In this document: piece after piece, positions 1-7,222 of the stretch
Position numbering within the stretch: position 1 is the first letter of the stretch
Layout of the letters: every line of letters starts with the position of its first letter
Assembly (NCBI GenBank): GCA_016234955.1
Contig: JACRNN010000133.1
Coordinates: 1-20,317, forward strand
Source of the DNA: Deltaproteobacteria bacterium
Lineage (GTDB): Bacteria; Desulfobacterota; GWC2-55-46
Direction: 5' to 3'
Length of the DNA stretch: 20,317 nucleotides
Position numbers and translations under genes: made by a program
The notes under the pieces: model-generated
What the model was told of the DNA's origin: nothing
Seen by the model: only the letters and a program-made list of their open reading frames with translations
Databases searched by the model: none

Positions 1-102
1 CTTAATAACAAGATCCGGCTCATCCAACGCCGGGCCTACGGCATCAGAGATCAACATTATTTGAAACTCAAAGTCCTGACTTCTTTCATCAAGGACCCTT
101 AA
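1..102 (+). mobile_element. 3' end of an ISL3-type transposase gene (partial)
   Basis: The frame from base 1 is open for 33 codons and stops with TAA at 100-102. The translation contains NKIRLIQRRAYGIRDQHYLK and ends KLKVLTSFIKDP. This matches the usual C-terminal tail of ISL3/IS204-family DDE transposases (N-K-I-R-x-I-Q-R-R-A-Y-G-x-R-D...YL.LKVLT). Only the tail is in the window, so it cannot be judged whether the element is intact. Bases 115-140 (around CTACCCACAGAAAATGG) could hold its right inverted repeat, but the partner end is not visible. Confidence 0.75.
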
Positions 103-599
103 AACTTGCAAAATCTACCCACAGAAAATGGTGAAGACCCCAAAAAAATAGTGGCAGGAGGCAAGTCCTGCCACTACAAAAACACTCCTGTAAAGGGTGG
201 GCTCAGCCCGCCCACAGGTATATCATTTATCATAATCTTCAAGTAAATAAAACAACTTCATTACGCTCCCCGGCCTCATGAACCGGGGGAGCATCTTTAA
301 AAGCCCGTAACCGTCCGGATGGCGGTTATAATCCCCCCCGTCCCCCCTTTATTAAAGGGGGATAAATTTTTGGTGGCTTTATGACAGGGATAACGCTTAC
401 AGAAGCCAAAACCCATCTTACGACATTGTCGTTGCCGTCCGCGCTTATGGTCTTCGTAAATTCCTTTTCACGCATGTATTCATGTATAACATAGTTATAT
501 AACTTTGTCAAAAAATGCCGGTAAACCGGCGCCTTAACGAAAAAACGTCCAGATGCGTCCATATACGCCCTTGCCCGTAACGCCCCCCCCCAGGGGCCG
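103..599. other. Non-coding spacer with three hairpins
   Basis: I see no convincing gene in this stretch; the open frame crossing it on the minus strand is the antisense of rarA. It holds three inverted repeats. TAGTGGCAGG at 149-158 pairs with 167-176 (10 bp). GCTCCCCGG at 265-273 pairs with 283-292 with one bulged base. CCCCCTTT at 343-350 pairs with AAAGGGGG at 354-361 around a 3-base loop. The first is preceded by an A run (142-148), so it could end minus-strand transcription. The second and third look like dispersed palindromic repeats common in this kind of genome. Confidence 0.55.
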
Positions 600-627
600 T
601 TGCTTCCATTTATCCGCGCATTATAGT
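600..627 (+). promoter_or_regulatory. Weak candidate rarA promoter
   Basis: TATAGT at 622-627 is a good -10 hexamer, with a poor -35 (TTGCTT, 600-605) 16 bp upstream. Transcription would start near 634, only about 5 bases before the rarA ATG at 639. No Shine-Dalgarno sequence precedes that ATG, so the message could be leaderless or nearly so. This is inference from motifs only. Confidence 0.3.
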
Positions 628-638
628 AGACTATATGC

Positions 639-1952
639 ATGGAGCTTTTTGGAAGGGAAGAATATTCAAAGCCCGGGGCGCGTCCGCCACTTGCCGGCAG
701 GATGAGGCCTAAGAGGATCGACGAGTTCGTCGGGCAGGGACACCTCGTTGGAGAGGGCAGATTCCTCAATAGCATCCTGAAAAAAGGCGATCTTCCCTCC
801 CTTATCCTCTGGGGCCCTCCGGGGACCGGCAAGACCACGATAGCGCGCATACTGGCCGGGGCCTCGGGCGCGGAGTTCGTCGAATTCTCGGCCGTGCTCT
901 CCGGGGTCAAGGAGATACGGGAGGTGGTGAAGGAGGCGAAGGAGAACCTCAAGTCCGGGAAGAAGACCGTGCTCTTCGTCGATGAGATACACAGGTTCAA
1001 CAAGGCCCAGCAGGACGCCTTCCTCCACAGCGTCGAGGACGGGACAATAACCCTCATAGGCGCAACGACCGAGAACCCGTCGTTCGAGGTGAACGGGCCG
1101 CTCCTTTCAAGGTGCAAGGTGCTCGTCCTCGAGGGGCTCTCCCAGGAATCCATAAGGAAGATACTCGACAGGGCGTTGAAAGACAGGGACAGGGGGCTCG
1201 GGGGCCTTGCGCACAGGATCGACGAGGGCGTGGAGGAGTTCATAGCCGATGGATCGCACGGGGACGCGAGGGCGGCGCTCAACTGCCTTGAGACCGCGTT
1301 CATGATAGCCGGGACGGACGGGTCGGGCATGAGGCACATCACGATGGACGTGGCCGTGGAGGCGATGCAGAAAAAGGCCCTGCTATACGACAAATCAGGG
1401 GAAGAGCACTATAACGTCATCTCGGCCTTCATAAAGTCGATGCGCGGGAGCGACCCGGACTCGGCCCTTTACTGGCTCGCCAGGATGGTGGAGGCCGGAG
1501 AAGACCCGCTCTTCATAGCTCGGAGGATGGTGATATTCGCCTCCGAGGACATAGGCAACGCCGACCCGAGGGCGCTCTCCGTTGCGCTGTCGATAAAGGA
1601 GGCCGTGGACTTCGTCGGCATGCCGGAGGGGTGGATACCGCTCGCCCACGGGGTGACCTACCTTGCGACGGCCCCCAAGTCCAACGCGTCCTACACGGCA
1701 TATCTCGATGCGCTTGAGGACGTCAAGAAGTACGGCGCCCTGCCCGCGCCGCTCCACATAAGGAACGCCCCCACGAGGCTCATGAAGGACCTCGGGTACT
1801 CGAAGGGCTACAAATATCCCCACGACTTCAAGGGCGCGGTAGTAGAGCAGGACTACAGGCCGCCTGAGTTGAAGGACAGGGCCTACTACAGACCGTCCGA
1901 GCGCGGGTACGAGAAGGAGATAAGGGAGAGGATGGAGAAGGGGAAGAAGTAA
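639..1952 (+). CDS. rarA: Replication-associated recombination protein RarA (MgsA) AAA+ ATPase
   Basis: A 437-residue clamp-loader-like AAA+ ATPase of the RarA/MgsA/WRNIP1 family. The family acts at stalled or gapped replication forks and associates with SSB and the replisome. Visible in the sequence are Walker A GPPGTGKT (about residues 59-66), Walker B VLFVDEIHRFN (111-121), the sensor region GATTENPSFEVN (about 142-153), and the C-terminal family signature ASEDIGNADPRAL. Length matches the family (about 430-450). The N-terminus MELFG and a good RPKRIDEFVGQGHL block support the ATG at 639, although no ribosome-binding site precedes it. The next gene's start lies 42 bases after the stop, so the two may be co-transcribed. 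Confidence 0.95.
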   Translation: MELFGREEYSKPGARPPLAGRMRPKRIDEFVGQGHLVGEGRFLNSILKKGDLPSLILWGPPGTGKTTIARILAGASGAEFVEFSAVLSGVKEIREVVKEAKENLKSGKKTVLFVDEIHRFNKAQQDAFLHSVEDGTITLIGATTENPSFEVNGPLLSRCKVLVLEGLSQESIRKILDRALKDRDRGLGGLAHRIDEGVEEFIADGSHGDARAALNCLETAFMIAGTDGSGMRHITMDVAVEAMQKKALLYDKSGEEHYNVISAFIKSMRGSDPDSALYWLARMVEAGEDPLFIARRMVIFASEDIGNADPRALSVALSIKEAVDFVGMPEGWIPLAHGVTYLATAPKSNASYTAYLDALEDVKKYGALPAPLHIRNAPTRLMKDLGYSKGYKYPHDFKGAVVEQDYRPPELKDRAYYRPSERGYEKEIRERMEKGKK

Positions 1953-1994
1953 GTGGCAATCCCGCCGTGCGTTTTAAAAGAAAGGAGGTCCCGC

Positions 1995-2531
1995 GTGAAA
2001 AGATTCGCTCTTACCGCCATAGGGCGCGACAAGCCGGGGATAGTAGCCGCTGTGGCCGAGGCGCTCTACAGGCACGACTGCAATATCGAAGACTCCAGCA
2101 TGACCATCCTCGAAGACGAATTCGCGATAATCCTCGTAATGTCCATGCCTGACGGAAAGGCCAAGCGCCTCCTGACAAAAGACCTCAAAAAGGCGGAAAA
2201 GGCCCTCGACCTGTCGATACACCTGAAGGAGCTACCAGAAAAGGGGACTGCGAAGAGCCTGCCTGGAAGCCATATCATCACGCTCCACGGCGCGGACAGC
2301 CCCGGCATAATCTACAGGACCGCCGATCTGCTCGCCAGGCTCAAGATAAACATAACCGACCTCGAAACAAAGGTGATAGGGGAGGAACATAAGGCCTACA
2401 TGATGATAATCGAGGTCTCCATGCCGCCGGGGCTTGCGGTAGACGAGGTGGAAGAGAGGCTCAGGGAACTCGGCAAGACGCTCGGCGTAACGATAAGGAT
2501 AAAGCCCGTCGAGGCCTTCGAGCCGCTGTGA
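1995..2531 (+). CDS. Two-ACT-domain protein, glycine cleavage repressor (GcvR)-like
   Basis: A 178-residue protein with two tandem ACT domains. The first runs from about residue 1 (KRFALTAIGRDKPGIVAAVA, residues 2-21) to about 80. The second begins at SHIITLHGADSPGIIYRTAD (about residue 90). The layout is that of GcvR-like amino-acid-sensing regulators, which act by protein contact and not by DNA binding. The GTG at 1995 is chosen as start because GGAGG at 1984-1988 sits six bases upstream. The upstream in-frame GTG at 1953 would start right after the rarA stop, has no such site, and adds 14 residues outside the ACT fold. No gcv or serine/glycine genes are nearby to confirm the partner. Confidence 0.85.
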   Translation: MKRFALTAIGRDKPGIVAAVAEALYRHDCNIEDSSMTILEDEFAIILVMSMPDGKAKRLLTKDLKKAEKALDLSIHLKELPEKGTAKSLPGSHIITLHGADSPGIIYRTADLLARLKINITDLETKVIGEEHKAYMMIIEVSMPPGLAVDEVEERLRELGKTLGVTIRIKPVEAFEPL

Positions 2532-2565
2532 CGGCGTCGTATGATGCCGTTGAAGAACCATTGCA

Positions 2566-3060
2566 ATGGCCACGTTAAATATCCTTAAATACCCAAACCC
2601 GCTCCTCAAGGAGGTCTGCGAGGATGTGACGGAGATCGACGGGAGGATAACCGCCTTTATAAGGGACCTCGTCGATACGATGCGGGCGTCCCCGGGGGTC
2701 GGGCTTGCGGCCCCGCAGATAGGGGCGCTCCTGAGGATAATAGCCGTAGACGTCACCCCGAGGCACCCCGGCATGGGGCTTGCGGTCCTCATCAACCCTT
2801 GCATCCTCGCTTACGGCGGCAGTAGAACCGTCAGGGAAGGATGCCTCTCCGTCCCTGACTATACGGCAAATATCACAAGGGCGGCCACAGTGACCGTAAA
2901 GGGGGTAGACCCTGAAGGTACGGAGGTGGAGCTATGCTCGACCGGCTTTGAGGCTGTGGTATTCCAGCACGAGATAGACCACCTCGACGGCGTACTCTTC
3001 CTGGACAGGATAGCAAACGTCAAAAGAGACCTCTTCAGGAGGAAGATCAAGGAGCTATAG
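2566..3060 (+). CDS. def: Peptide deformylase
   Basis: A 164-residue metallohydrolase that removes the N-formyl group from nascent proteins in the cytoplasm. All three family motifs are present: GVGLAAPQIG (residues 44-53), EGCLS with the metal-binding Cys93 (91-95), and HEIDH with both His ligands and the catalytic Glu (135-139). Length is normal. In many bacteria def is paired with fmt; here it follows the ACT protein after 34 bases and fmt is absent. No clear Shine-Dalgarno precedes the ATG at 2566, but the start MATLNILKYPNPLL is the typical N-terminus. The gene is followed by a 150-base gap before bioB. Confidence 0.96.
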   Translation: MATLNILKYPNPLLKEVCEDVTEIDGRITAFIRDLVDTMRASPGVGLAAPQIGALLRIIAVDVTPRHPGMGLAVLINPCILAYGGSRTVREGCLSVPDYTANITRAATVTVKGVDPEGTEVELCSTGFEAVVFQHEIDHLDGVLFLDRIANVKRDLFRRKIKEL

Positions 3061-3152
3061 AGTAGTCTCAATACGTCGGCCAGACCCCTCCCCCCCCATC
3101 CCCCCCTCAGCCATACAACGCCAGCCCCTGACAATAGCCATATCGCCCGCAC

Positions 3153-3183
3153 TCGTCAACCATCCAAAATTTTTGGTTGACAA
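3153..3183. promoter_or_regulatory. Candidate BirA (biotin repressor) operator upstream of bioB
   Basis: TCGTCAACC (3153-3161) and GGTTGACAA (3175-3183) form an inverted repeat separated by 13 bases. The core GTCAACCA / TGGTTGAC (3155-3162, 3174-3181) is a perfect 8-bp palindrome. The half-sites fit the known BirA box pattern, a TTGTnAACC-like arm and its GGTTnACAA-like partner, with one mismatch in the left arm. The known spacer is usually about 14-16, so 13 is slightly short. The right arm also contains TTGACA (3177-3182), a perfect -35 hexamer, so binding would block the promoter. The -10 at 3200-3205 (TTAATC) is weak. The site lies 32 bases before the bioB start. Confidence 0.65.
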
Positions 3184-3214
3184 CACTCGCGCAACCGTGT
3201 TAATCAAGAAGGCT

Positions 3215-4201
3215 ATGGATCCAACAATCCTCGATATAGCCCTTGAAAAGGGCCTCTCCGGCGCGGGGTTATCCGTTGAAGAGGCGCGCGAGTTCGTTGC
3301 CCTCCCCGCGGACGCGCTCTACGAAATACTCGCGGTCTCCGAAAAGGTCAGGAGGGCGCACAAGGGGGTCGAGGTCAACCTCTGCGCCATCGTGAACGCG
3401 AAGAGCGGCCTGTGCAAGGAGGACTGCTCCTTCTGCGCCCAGTCGGTCAGATACGACACCGGGGTCAAGGAGTACCCGATGGCCTCGCCCCGGGCCCTGA
3501 TAGACGCCGCCAGGGAGGCCCAGGGCTACGGGGCCAGGGAGTTCTCCATAGTGACAAGCGGCACCAGGATAGAGAAGGGCAAGGACGTGGACGCGCTTGT
3601 GGAGACGCTTGAGTCCATGAAGGGGGCCGTGGGCGTGGAGCGGTGCGCCTCGCTCGGCATACTCTCGCGGGAGGTGCTCAAAAGGCTCAAGGATAGCGGC
3701 CTCGAGAGTTACCACCATAACCTCGAAACGAACAGGGGTTTTTTCCCCAATATATGCACCACGCATGAATACGACGAGGACGTGGAGGCGATCAAGGCCG
3801 CTAAGGAGCTCGGCCTGCACGTCTGCTCCGGCGGCATATTCGGGCTCGGCGAGACGTGGGAGGACAGGATAGAGCTGATTCAAACGCTAAAGGATCTCGG
3901 CGTGGATTCCATCCCGATAAACTTCCTCAACCCGAGGCCGGGCACGCCCCTTGAACACGCCGGCAACTTGACTCCCGCCGAGTGCCTCAGGATAATCTCC
4001 CTCATTAGGCTCATGCTCCCGGCAAAGGACATAGTGGTCTGCGGCGGCAGGTCCGTGAACCTTAGGGACCTCCAGCCCCTCATATTCGCGGCAGGGGCCA
4101 ACGGCATGATGGTCGGCAACTACCTTACGACCCCGGGCAGGGACCCCAAAGAAGACCTCAAGATGATTGAGTACCTCGGGCTCAAGCTTAGGGGCCTGTA
4201 G
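3215..4201 (+). CDS. bioB: Biotin synthase (radical SAM)
   Basis: A 328-residue radical SAM enzyme that inserts sulfur into dethiobiotin, the last step of biotin synthesis. The radical-SAM cluster motif is CKEDCSFC (Cys67, Cys71, Cys74 from the ATG at 3215). The SYHHNLETNRGFF block, CSGGIFGLGET and the C-terminal CGGRSVNLRDLQP (bearing the Arg that contacts the auxiliary 2Fe-2S cluster) are all intact. The ATG at 3215 is preferred over the upstream TTG at 3173, because that TTG lies inside the palindromic operator and its extra 14 residues are not family-like. AAGAAGG (3206-3212) is a possible, rather close ribosome-binding site. It is the first gene of the biotin locus. Confidence 0.96.
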   Translation: MDPTILDIALEKGLSGAGLSVEEAREFVALPADALYEILAVSEKVRRAHKGVEVNLCAIVNAKSGLCKEDCSFCAQSVRYDTGVKEYPMASPRALIDAAREAQGYGAREFSIVTSGTRIEKGKDVDALVETLESMKGAVGVERCASLGILSREVLKRLKDSGLESYHHNLETNRGFFPNICTTHEYDEDVEAIKAAKELGLHVCSGGIFGLGETWEDRIELIQTLKDLGVDSIPINFLNPRPGTPLEHAGNLTPAECLRIISLIRLMLPAKDIVVCGGRSVNLRDLQPLIFAAGANGMMVGNYLTTPGRDPKEDLKMIEYLGLKLRGL

Positions 4202-4221
4202 CGGGGCGCTGAAAAAATCTT

Positions 4222-4380
4222 CTGGGGGAAACTTTCTGTAGAAAGGTTTCCCCCAGACCCCCTTCAAAGACTTATAGTTGTCGGGGATACCCTTCCCGAT
4301 AAAACAGGGGAGGGTATCCCCGACAGAAACTCTAAATCCTTGCAAAAGGTCTGAGAGAAACTCTACAAAACGGTTCTCTC
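4222..4380. repeat. Three tandem hairpins between bioB and bioF
   Basis: The 229-base gap between bioB and bioF holds three consecutive inverted repeats. The first pairs 4222-4236 (CTGGGGGAAACTTTC) with 4241-4256, about 15 bp with one bulged base. The second pairs 4279-4297 (TGTCGGGGATACCCTTCCC) with 4308-4325, about 18 bp with one bulged base. The third pairs GAGAGAA (4353-4359) with 4374-4380. GAAACTCTA also recurs at 4326-4334 and 4357-4365. None is followed by a T run, so they do not look like intrinsic terminators. They resemble dispersed palindromic repeats and, if transcribed, would strongly structure the bioB-bioF mRNA. Confidence 0.75.
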
Positions 4381-4430
4381 AAAAAACTTTCCCGGCGCCC
4401 CGCCGCAACGCCGCAGGCAAGTCCCAACCT

Positions 4431-5582
4431 ATGGATCGATATTTTACCGAAGAACTCTCCAGACTGACGGAGACCGGCCTCAGGAGGTCATTGAGGCTCG
4501 TTGATGGGCCACAGGGGCCGAGAATAACCGTGGACGGCAAAGAGGCTATACTCTTCTGCTCGAACGACTACCTCGGCCTTGCGAACCACCAGCTCGTGAA
4601 GCAGGCCGCCATAGAGGCTATAGACGCCTATGGCGTGGGGGCCGGCGCGTCGCGCCTTGTCTCAGGGAACATGACCGCGCACGCAAGGCTCGAGGAGAGC
4701 ATCAGGAGGTTCAAGGGGACCGGGGCCGCCCTGCTCTTTAATTCCGGCTACCACGCAAACGTCGGTTGCATAACCGCCATATGTTCAAGGGACTCGGAGG
4801 TCTTTTCCGACAGGCTCAACCACGCCTCTATCGTGGACGCCTGCCTATTGAGCAGGGCCGCGTTCAGGAGATACCCCCACGGGGACGTCGATACCCTTGA
4901 GAGGCTCCTTAAAAAATCCAGGGCAAGGAGGAAGCTCGTCGCCACCGACGGCGTATTCAGCATGGACGGGGATATCGCCCCGATAAGGGAGATAGCCGGG
5001 CTTCTCGATAGATACGGCGCCATGCTCCTTGTCGATGACGCGCACTCTACCGGCGTCCTCGGGGACAGGGGCGGAGGGACGCTCGAACACCTCGGAGTAT
5101 CCCACCCCTCGATAATACAGATGGGCACGCTCGGCAAGGCGGTCGGCGCATTCGGCGCATTCATAGCCGGCAGCGTGGAACTTATAGAGATTCTCAAATC
5201 AAAGTCCAGGCCGTTCATCTACACGACGGCCCTGCCCCCCTCGGTCTGCGCCGCCTCGATAAAGGCGATCGAGATCATAGAGAGCGAGCCGGGCCTGAGG
5301 AAACGGCTTTGGGAGAACACGGCGTTTTTCAGAGAAGGTCTGAAGGAAGCGGGCCTCGACACCCTCGGGAGCCAGACCCAGATAATCCCCATAGCCGTCG
5401 GGCAGGCCCAAAGGGCGATGGAATTGAGCTCGAAGCTCCTTGAAAAAGGTGTCTTCATCCAGGGCATAAGGCCGCCCACTGTACCCGAGGGGACATCGCG
5501 CCTGAGGGTTTCGGTGACCGCCGGCCACTCAAGGGAAGACCTCACATCGGCCCTCTCGGCCATAAGGGAGGTCTTCCAATAG
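4431..5582 (+). CDS. bioF: 8-amino-7-oxononanoate (KAPA) synthase
   Basis: A 383-residue PLP-dependent alpha-oxoamine synthase that joins pimeloyl-ACP and L-alanine to form KAPA. Seen in the sequence: the N-terminal substrate block FCSNDYLGLANH (42-53), GAGASRLVSGN (70-80), VDDAHSTGVLG with Asp202 and His205 (201-211), and the Schiff-base lysine in MGTLGKAVGAFG (Lys236). The ATG at 4431 gives the normal length. An in-frame extension back to 4278 would run through the hairpin region and is rejected. There is no obvious Shine-Dalgarno sequence. Its stop codon abuts the start of bioH directly, the start of a tightly packed bioF-H-C-A-D unit. Confidence 0.95.
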   Translation: MDRYFTEELSRLTETGLRRSLRLVDGPQGPRITVDGKEAILFCSNDYLGLANHQLVKQAAIEAIDAYGVGAGASRLVSGNMTAHARLEESIRRFKGTGAALLFNSGYHANVGCITAICSRDSEVFSDRLNHASIVDACLLSRAAFRRYPHGDVDTLERLLKKSRARRKLVATDGVFSMDGDIAPIREIAGLLDRYGAMLLVDDAHSTGVLGDRGGGTLEHLGVSHPSIIQMGTLGKAVGAFGAFIAGSVELIEILKSKSRPFIYTTALPPSVCAASIKAIEIIESEPGLRKRLWENTAFFREGLKEAGLDTLGSQTQIIPIAVGQAQRAMELSSKLLEKGVFIQGIRPPTVPEGTSRLRVSVTAGHSREDLTSALSAIREVFQ

Positions 5583-6371
5583 ATGACGAAAAGCCCTTCA
5601 ACGATATTATTCATACACGGCTGGGCAACGGACAGCGCGGTCTGGGATGAACAGGCAAGGAGGTTCGGCGGTTCCTTTGATATCCTGAACATGAACCTCC
5701 CCGGCCACGGCGGGGAGCAACGCTGGGCCGAGCCGACCCTTGATGCGGCCCTTCGAGAGGTGCGGGGGCGTGTCAATGGGTTTAAAGACGGCTCCGTCAT
5801 CGGCATAGGCTGGTCTCTTGGGGCACAGGTCTTGATAGAGGCGGCCGCAAGGCACGCGGCGCCGTTCCACTCCCTGATACTCGTCGGCGCGACCCCTTGC
5901 TTCGTCAGGACGGACGGCTTCCCCTGGGGCCAGCCGAGGGCGCTTGTAAAGAGGATTGTGCTCGACATGAAAAAAGACCCGGTTGCAACGCTCAAGAGGT
6001 TCTACGCGCTAAACTTCACGGAAGAAGAATCGGGTACAGAGGGCGTTAGGGGTTTTATCGGCAGGTACGCCCCCCCCGGCCCGGCAGTCCAACCGGGGCG
6101 CGCGCCGTCATTTAGCTACGCCGAGGTGACGGCGGCGCTTGAGGCCCTTTACAATACCGATATCAGGGCAAGCCTCGCAAAAATCAACGTGCCGGCGCTT
6201 GTAATACACGGGGAAAAGGACAATGTATGCCAGGTCGAGGCAGGCTTGTACCTCGCGTCGAACCTGAAAAACGCCGGTCTGAAGGTATTCAATGGCTCGG
6301 GCCACGGGCCTTTCATAACGAGGCCCGCGGAGTTCCACGAAGCAGTAAAGGGGTTTATAACGCGTCTATGA
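5583..6371 (+). CDS. bioH: Pimeloyl-ACP methyl ester carboxylesterase, BioH-type alpha/beta hydrolase
   Basis: A 262-residue alpha/beta hydrolase. BioH removes the methyl cap from pimeloyl-ACP methyl ester once BioC-primed chain extension has reached C7, gating entry to BioF. The nucleophile elbow is IGWSLGAQ (Ser78), the same GWSLG as E. coli BioH. HGEKD gives Asp213 and GSGHGPF gives His241, completing the triad. HGWATDSAVW near the N-terminus forms the oxyanion hole region, and VGATPCFVRTDGFPWGQP resembles the BioH cap entry. The gene starts at the base after the bioF stop, with AGGGAGG (5565-5571) 11 bases upstream. Its TGA overlaps the bioC ATG. Position between bioF and bioC strengthens the assignment. 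Confidence 0.9.
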   Translation: MTKSPSTILFIHGWATDSAVWDEQARRFGGSFDILNMNLPGHGGEQRWAEPTLDAALREVRGRVNGFKDGSVIGIGWSLGAQVLIEAAARHAAPFHSLILVGATPCFVRTDGFPWGQPRALVKRIVLDMKKDPVATLKRFYALNFTEEESGTEGVRGFIGRYAPPGPAVQPGRAPSFSYAEVTAALEALYNTDIRASLAKINVPALVIHGEKDNVCQVEAGLYLASNLKNAGLKVFNGSGHGPFITRPAEFHEAVKGFITRL

Positions 6372-7222
6372 CGGATAAAGAGAGAATAAAAAAATCGTTC
6401 TCACGGGCCGCTGGAACCTATGACGCGCACTCCGGGCTACAGAGAGAGGTCGCGTCCCTCCTCGCGGAGCGCATCCGCGCGTATATCAATAGCTATGCGG
6501 GCGCAATGGGGCCCGCATGGACCCCCGCCTATGCGACAGCCCCGTTCCCCGGCCCCTCAAGCCAGGTGTTGTACGTCCTTGACGTCGGCTGCGGGACAGG
6601 GTGGGTTATCGAGGCGCTTGGACGCGCGCTCCCTGATGCGCGCATTTGCGGCTCCGATATCTCCCTTGCGATGCTCGGAAAGGCGCGGGAGAAGCCCGGC
6701 GCAACCGCCCTTGTAGCCTCGGACTGCGAGGCGCTGCCATTCGCGGACGACAGCTTCGACGTCATCGCCTCAAGCCTCACATACCAGTGGTCCGGAGACC
6801 TCAGGGCGTCTATCCGCGAGGCCGTAAGGACGTTGAGGAGCGGCGGGCTCTTCGCCTTCTCCACGCTCGGCCCCTCCACCATGCGCGAGCTTTATGAGTG
6901 CTATTCGTCCATATGCGAATACCAACGCCCCGTAGAGCTAAGGGGGCCGGATGAGATAAGGGGCTTGATGGAAGAGGCCGGGCTTGAGGCCGTCACAATC
7001 GAAAACGTCCGTATCGTAAAAAATTATCCGCATCTTATGAGGCTTGCAAGGACGCTTAAAAATATCGGGGCGTCACCGAACCGGATCATCAAAGGTAGCG
7101 GCCTCTCCGGCGCCCTGTTGAAGGAGGCGGGCAGGGTCTACGCGCAGCGACACCCCGCGCCTGATGGGACGGGGATACTGGCCACTTACGACGTCATATA
7201 CCTGTTGGCGAGGAAGGGATAA
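6368..7222 (+). CDS. bioC: Malonyl-ACP O-methyltransferase
   Basis: A 284-residue class I SAM methyltransferase that methylates the free carboxyl of malonyl-ACP, so that fatty acid synthase can elongate it to pimeloyl-ACP methyl ester. The N-terminus KERIKKSFSRAAGTYDAHSG is typical of BioC. SAM motif I is VLDVGCGTGW (about residues 70-79), and SDCEALPFADDSFDVIASSL follows. The ATG at 6368 overlaps the bioH TGA (ATGA), which fixes the start; longer in-frame extensions run back inside bioH. About 25 residues rich in Pro, Ala and Gly (about 42-66) separate the N-terminal helix from motif I, more than in E. coli BioC. The stop overlaps bioA by one base. Confidence 0.93.
   Translation: MTDKERIKKSFSRAAGTYDAHSGLQREVASLLAERIRAYINSYAGAMGPAWTPAYATAPFPGPSSQVLYVLDVGCGTGWVIEALGRALPDARICGSDISLAMLGKAREKPGATALVASDCEALPFADDSFDVIASSLTYQWSGDLRASIREAVRTLRSGGLFAFSTLGPSTMRELYECYSSICEYQRPVELRGPDEIRGLMEEAGLEAVTIENVRIVKNYPHLMRLARTLKNIGASPNRIIKGSGLSGALLKEAGRVYAQRHPAPDGTGILATYDVIYLLARKG

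Noticed and set aside
149..176. Terminator for the ISL3-type transposase
   Set aside because: The hairpin is strong but the T run is only on the minus strand, so it does not fit a plus-strand terminator.
326..1393. 355-codon minus-strand frame across the rarA region
   Set aside because: It is the antisense of rarA, with Ser/Pro/Arg-rich composition and no family pattern; rarA is clear on the plus strand.
3173..3214. TTG start for bioB
   Set aside because: It lies within the palindromic BirA-like box and adds residues not typical of BioB.
4222..4325. Riboswitch or intrinsic attenuator before bioF
   Set aside because: The stems are simple palindromes without a recognised aptamer layout or a following T run.
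4278..4430. N-terminal extension of bioF
   Set aside because: The 51 extra codons read through the hairpin region and match nothing in the BioF family; the ATG at 4431 gives the usual length.
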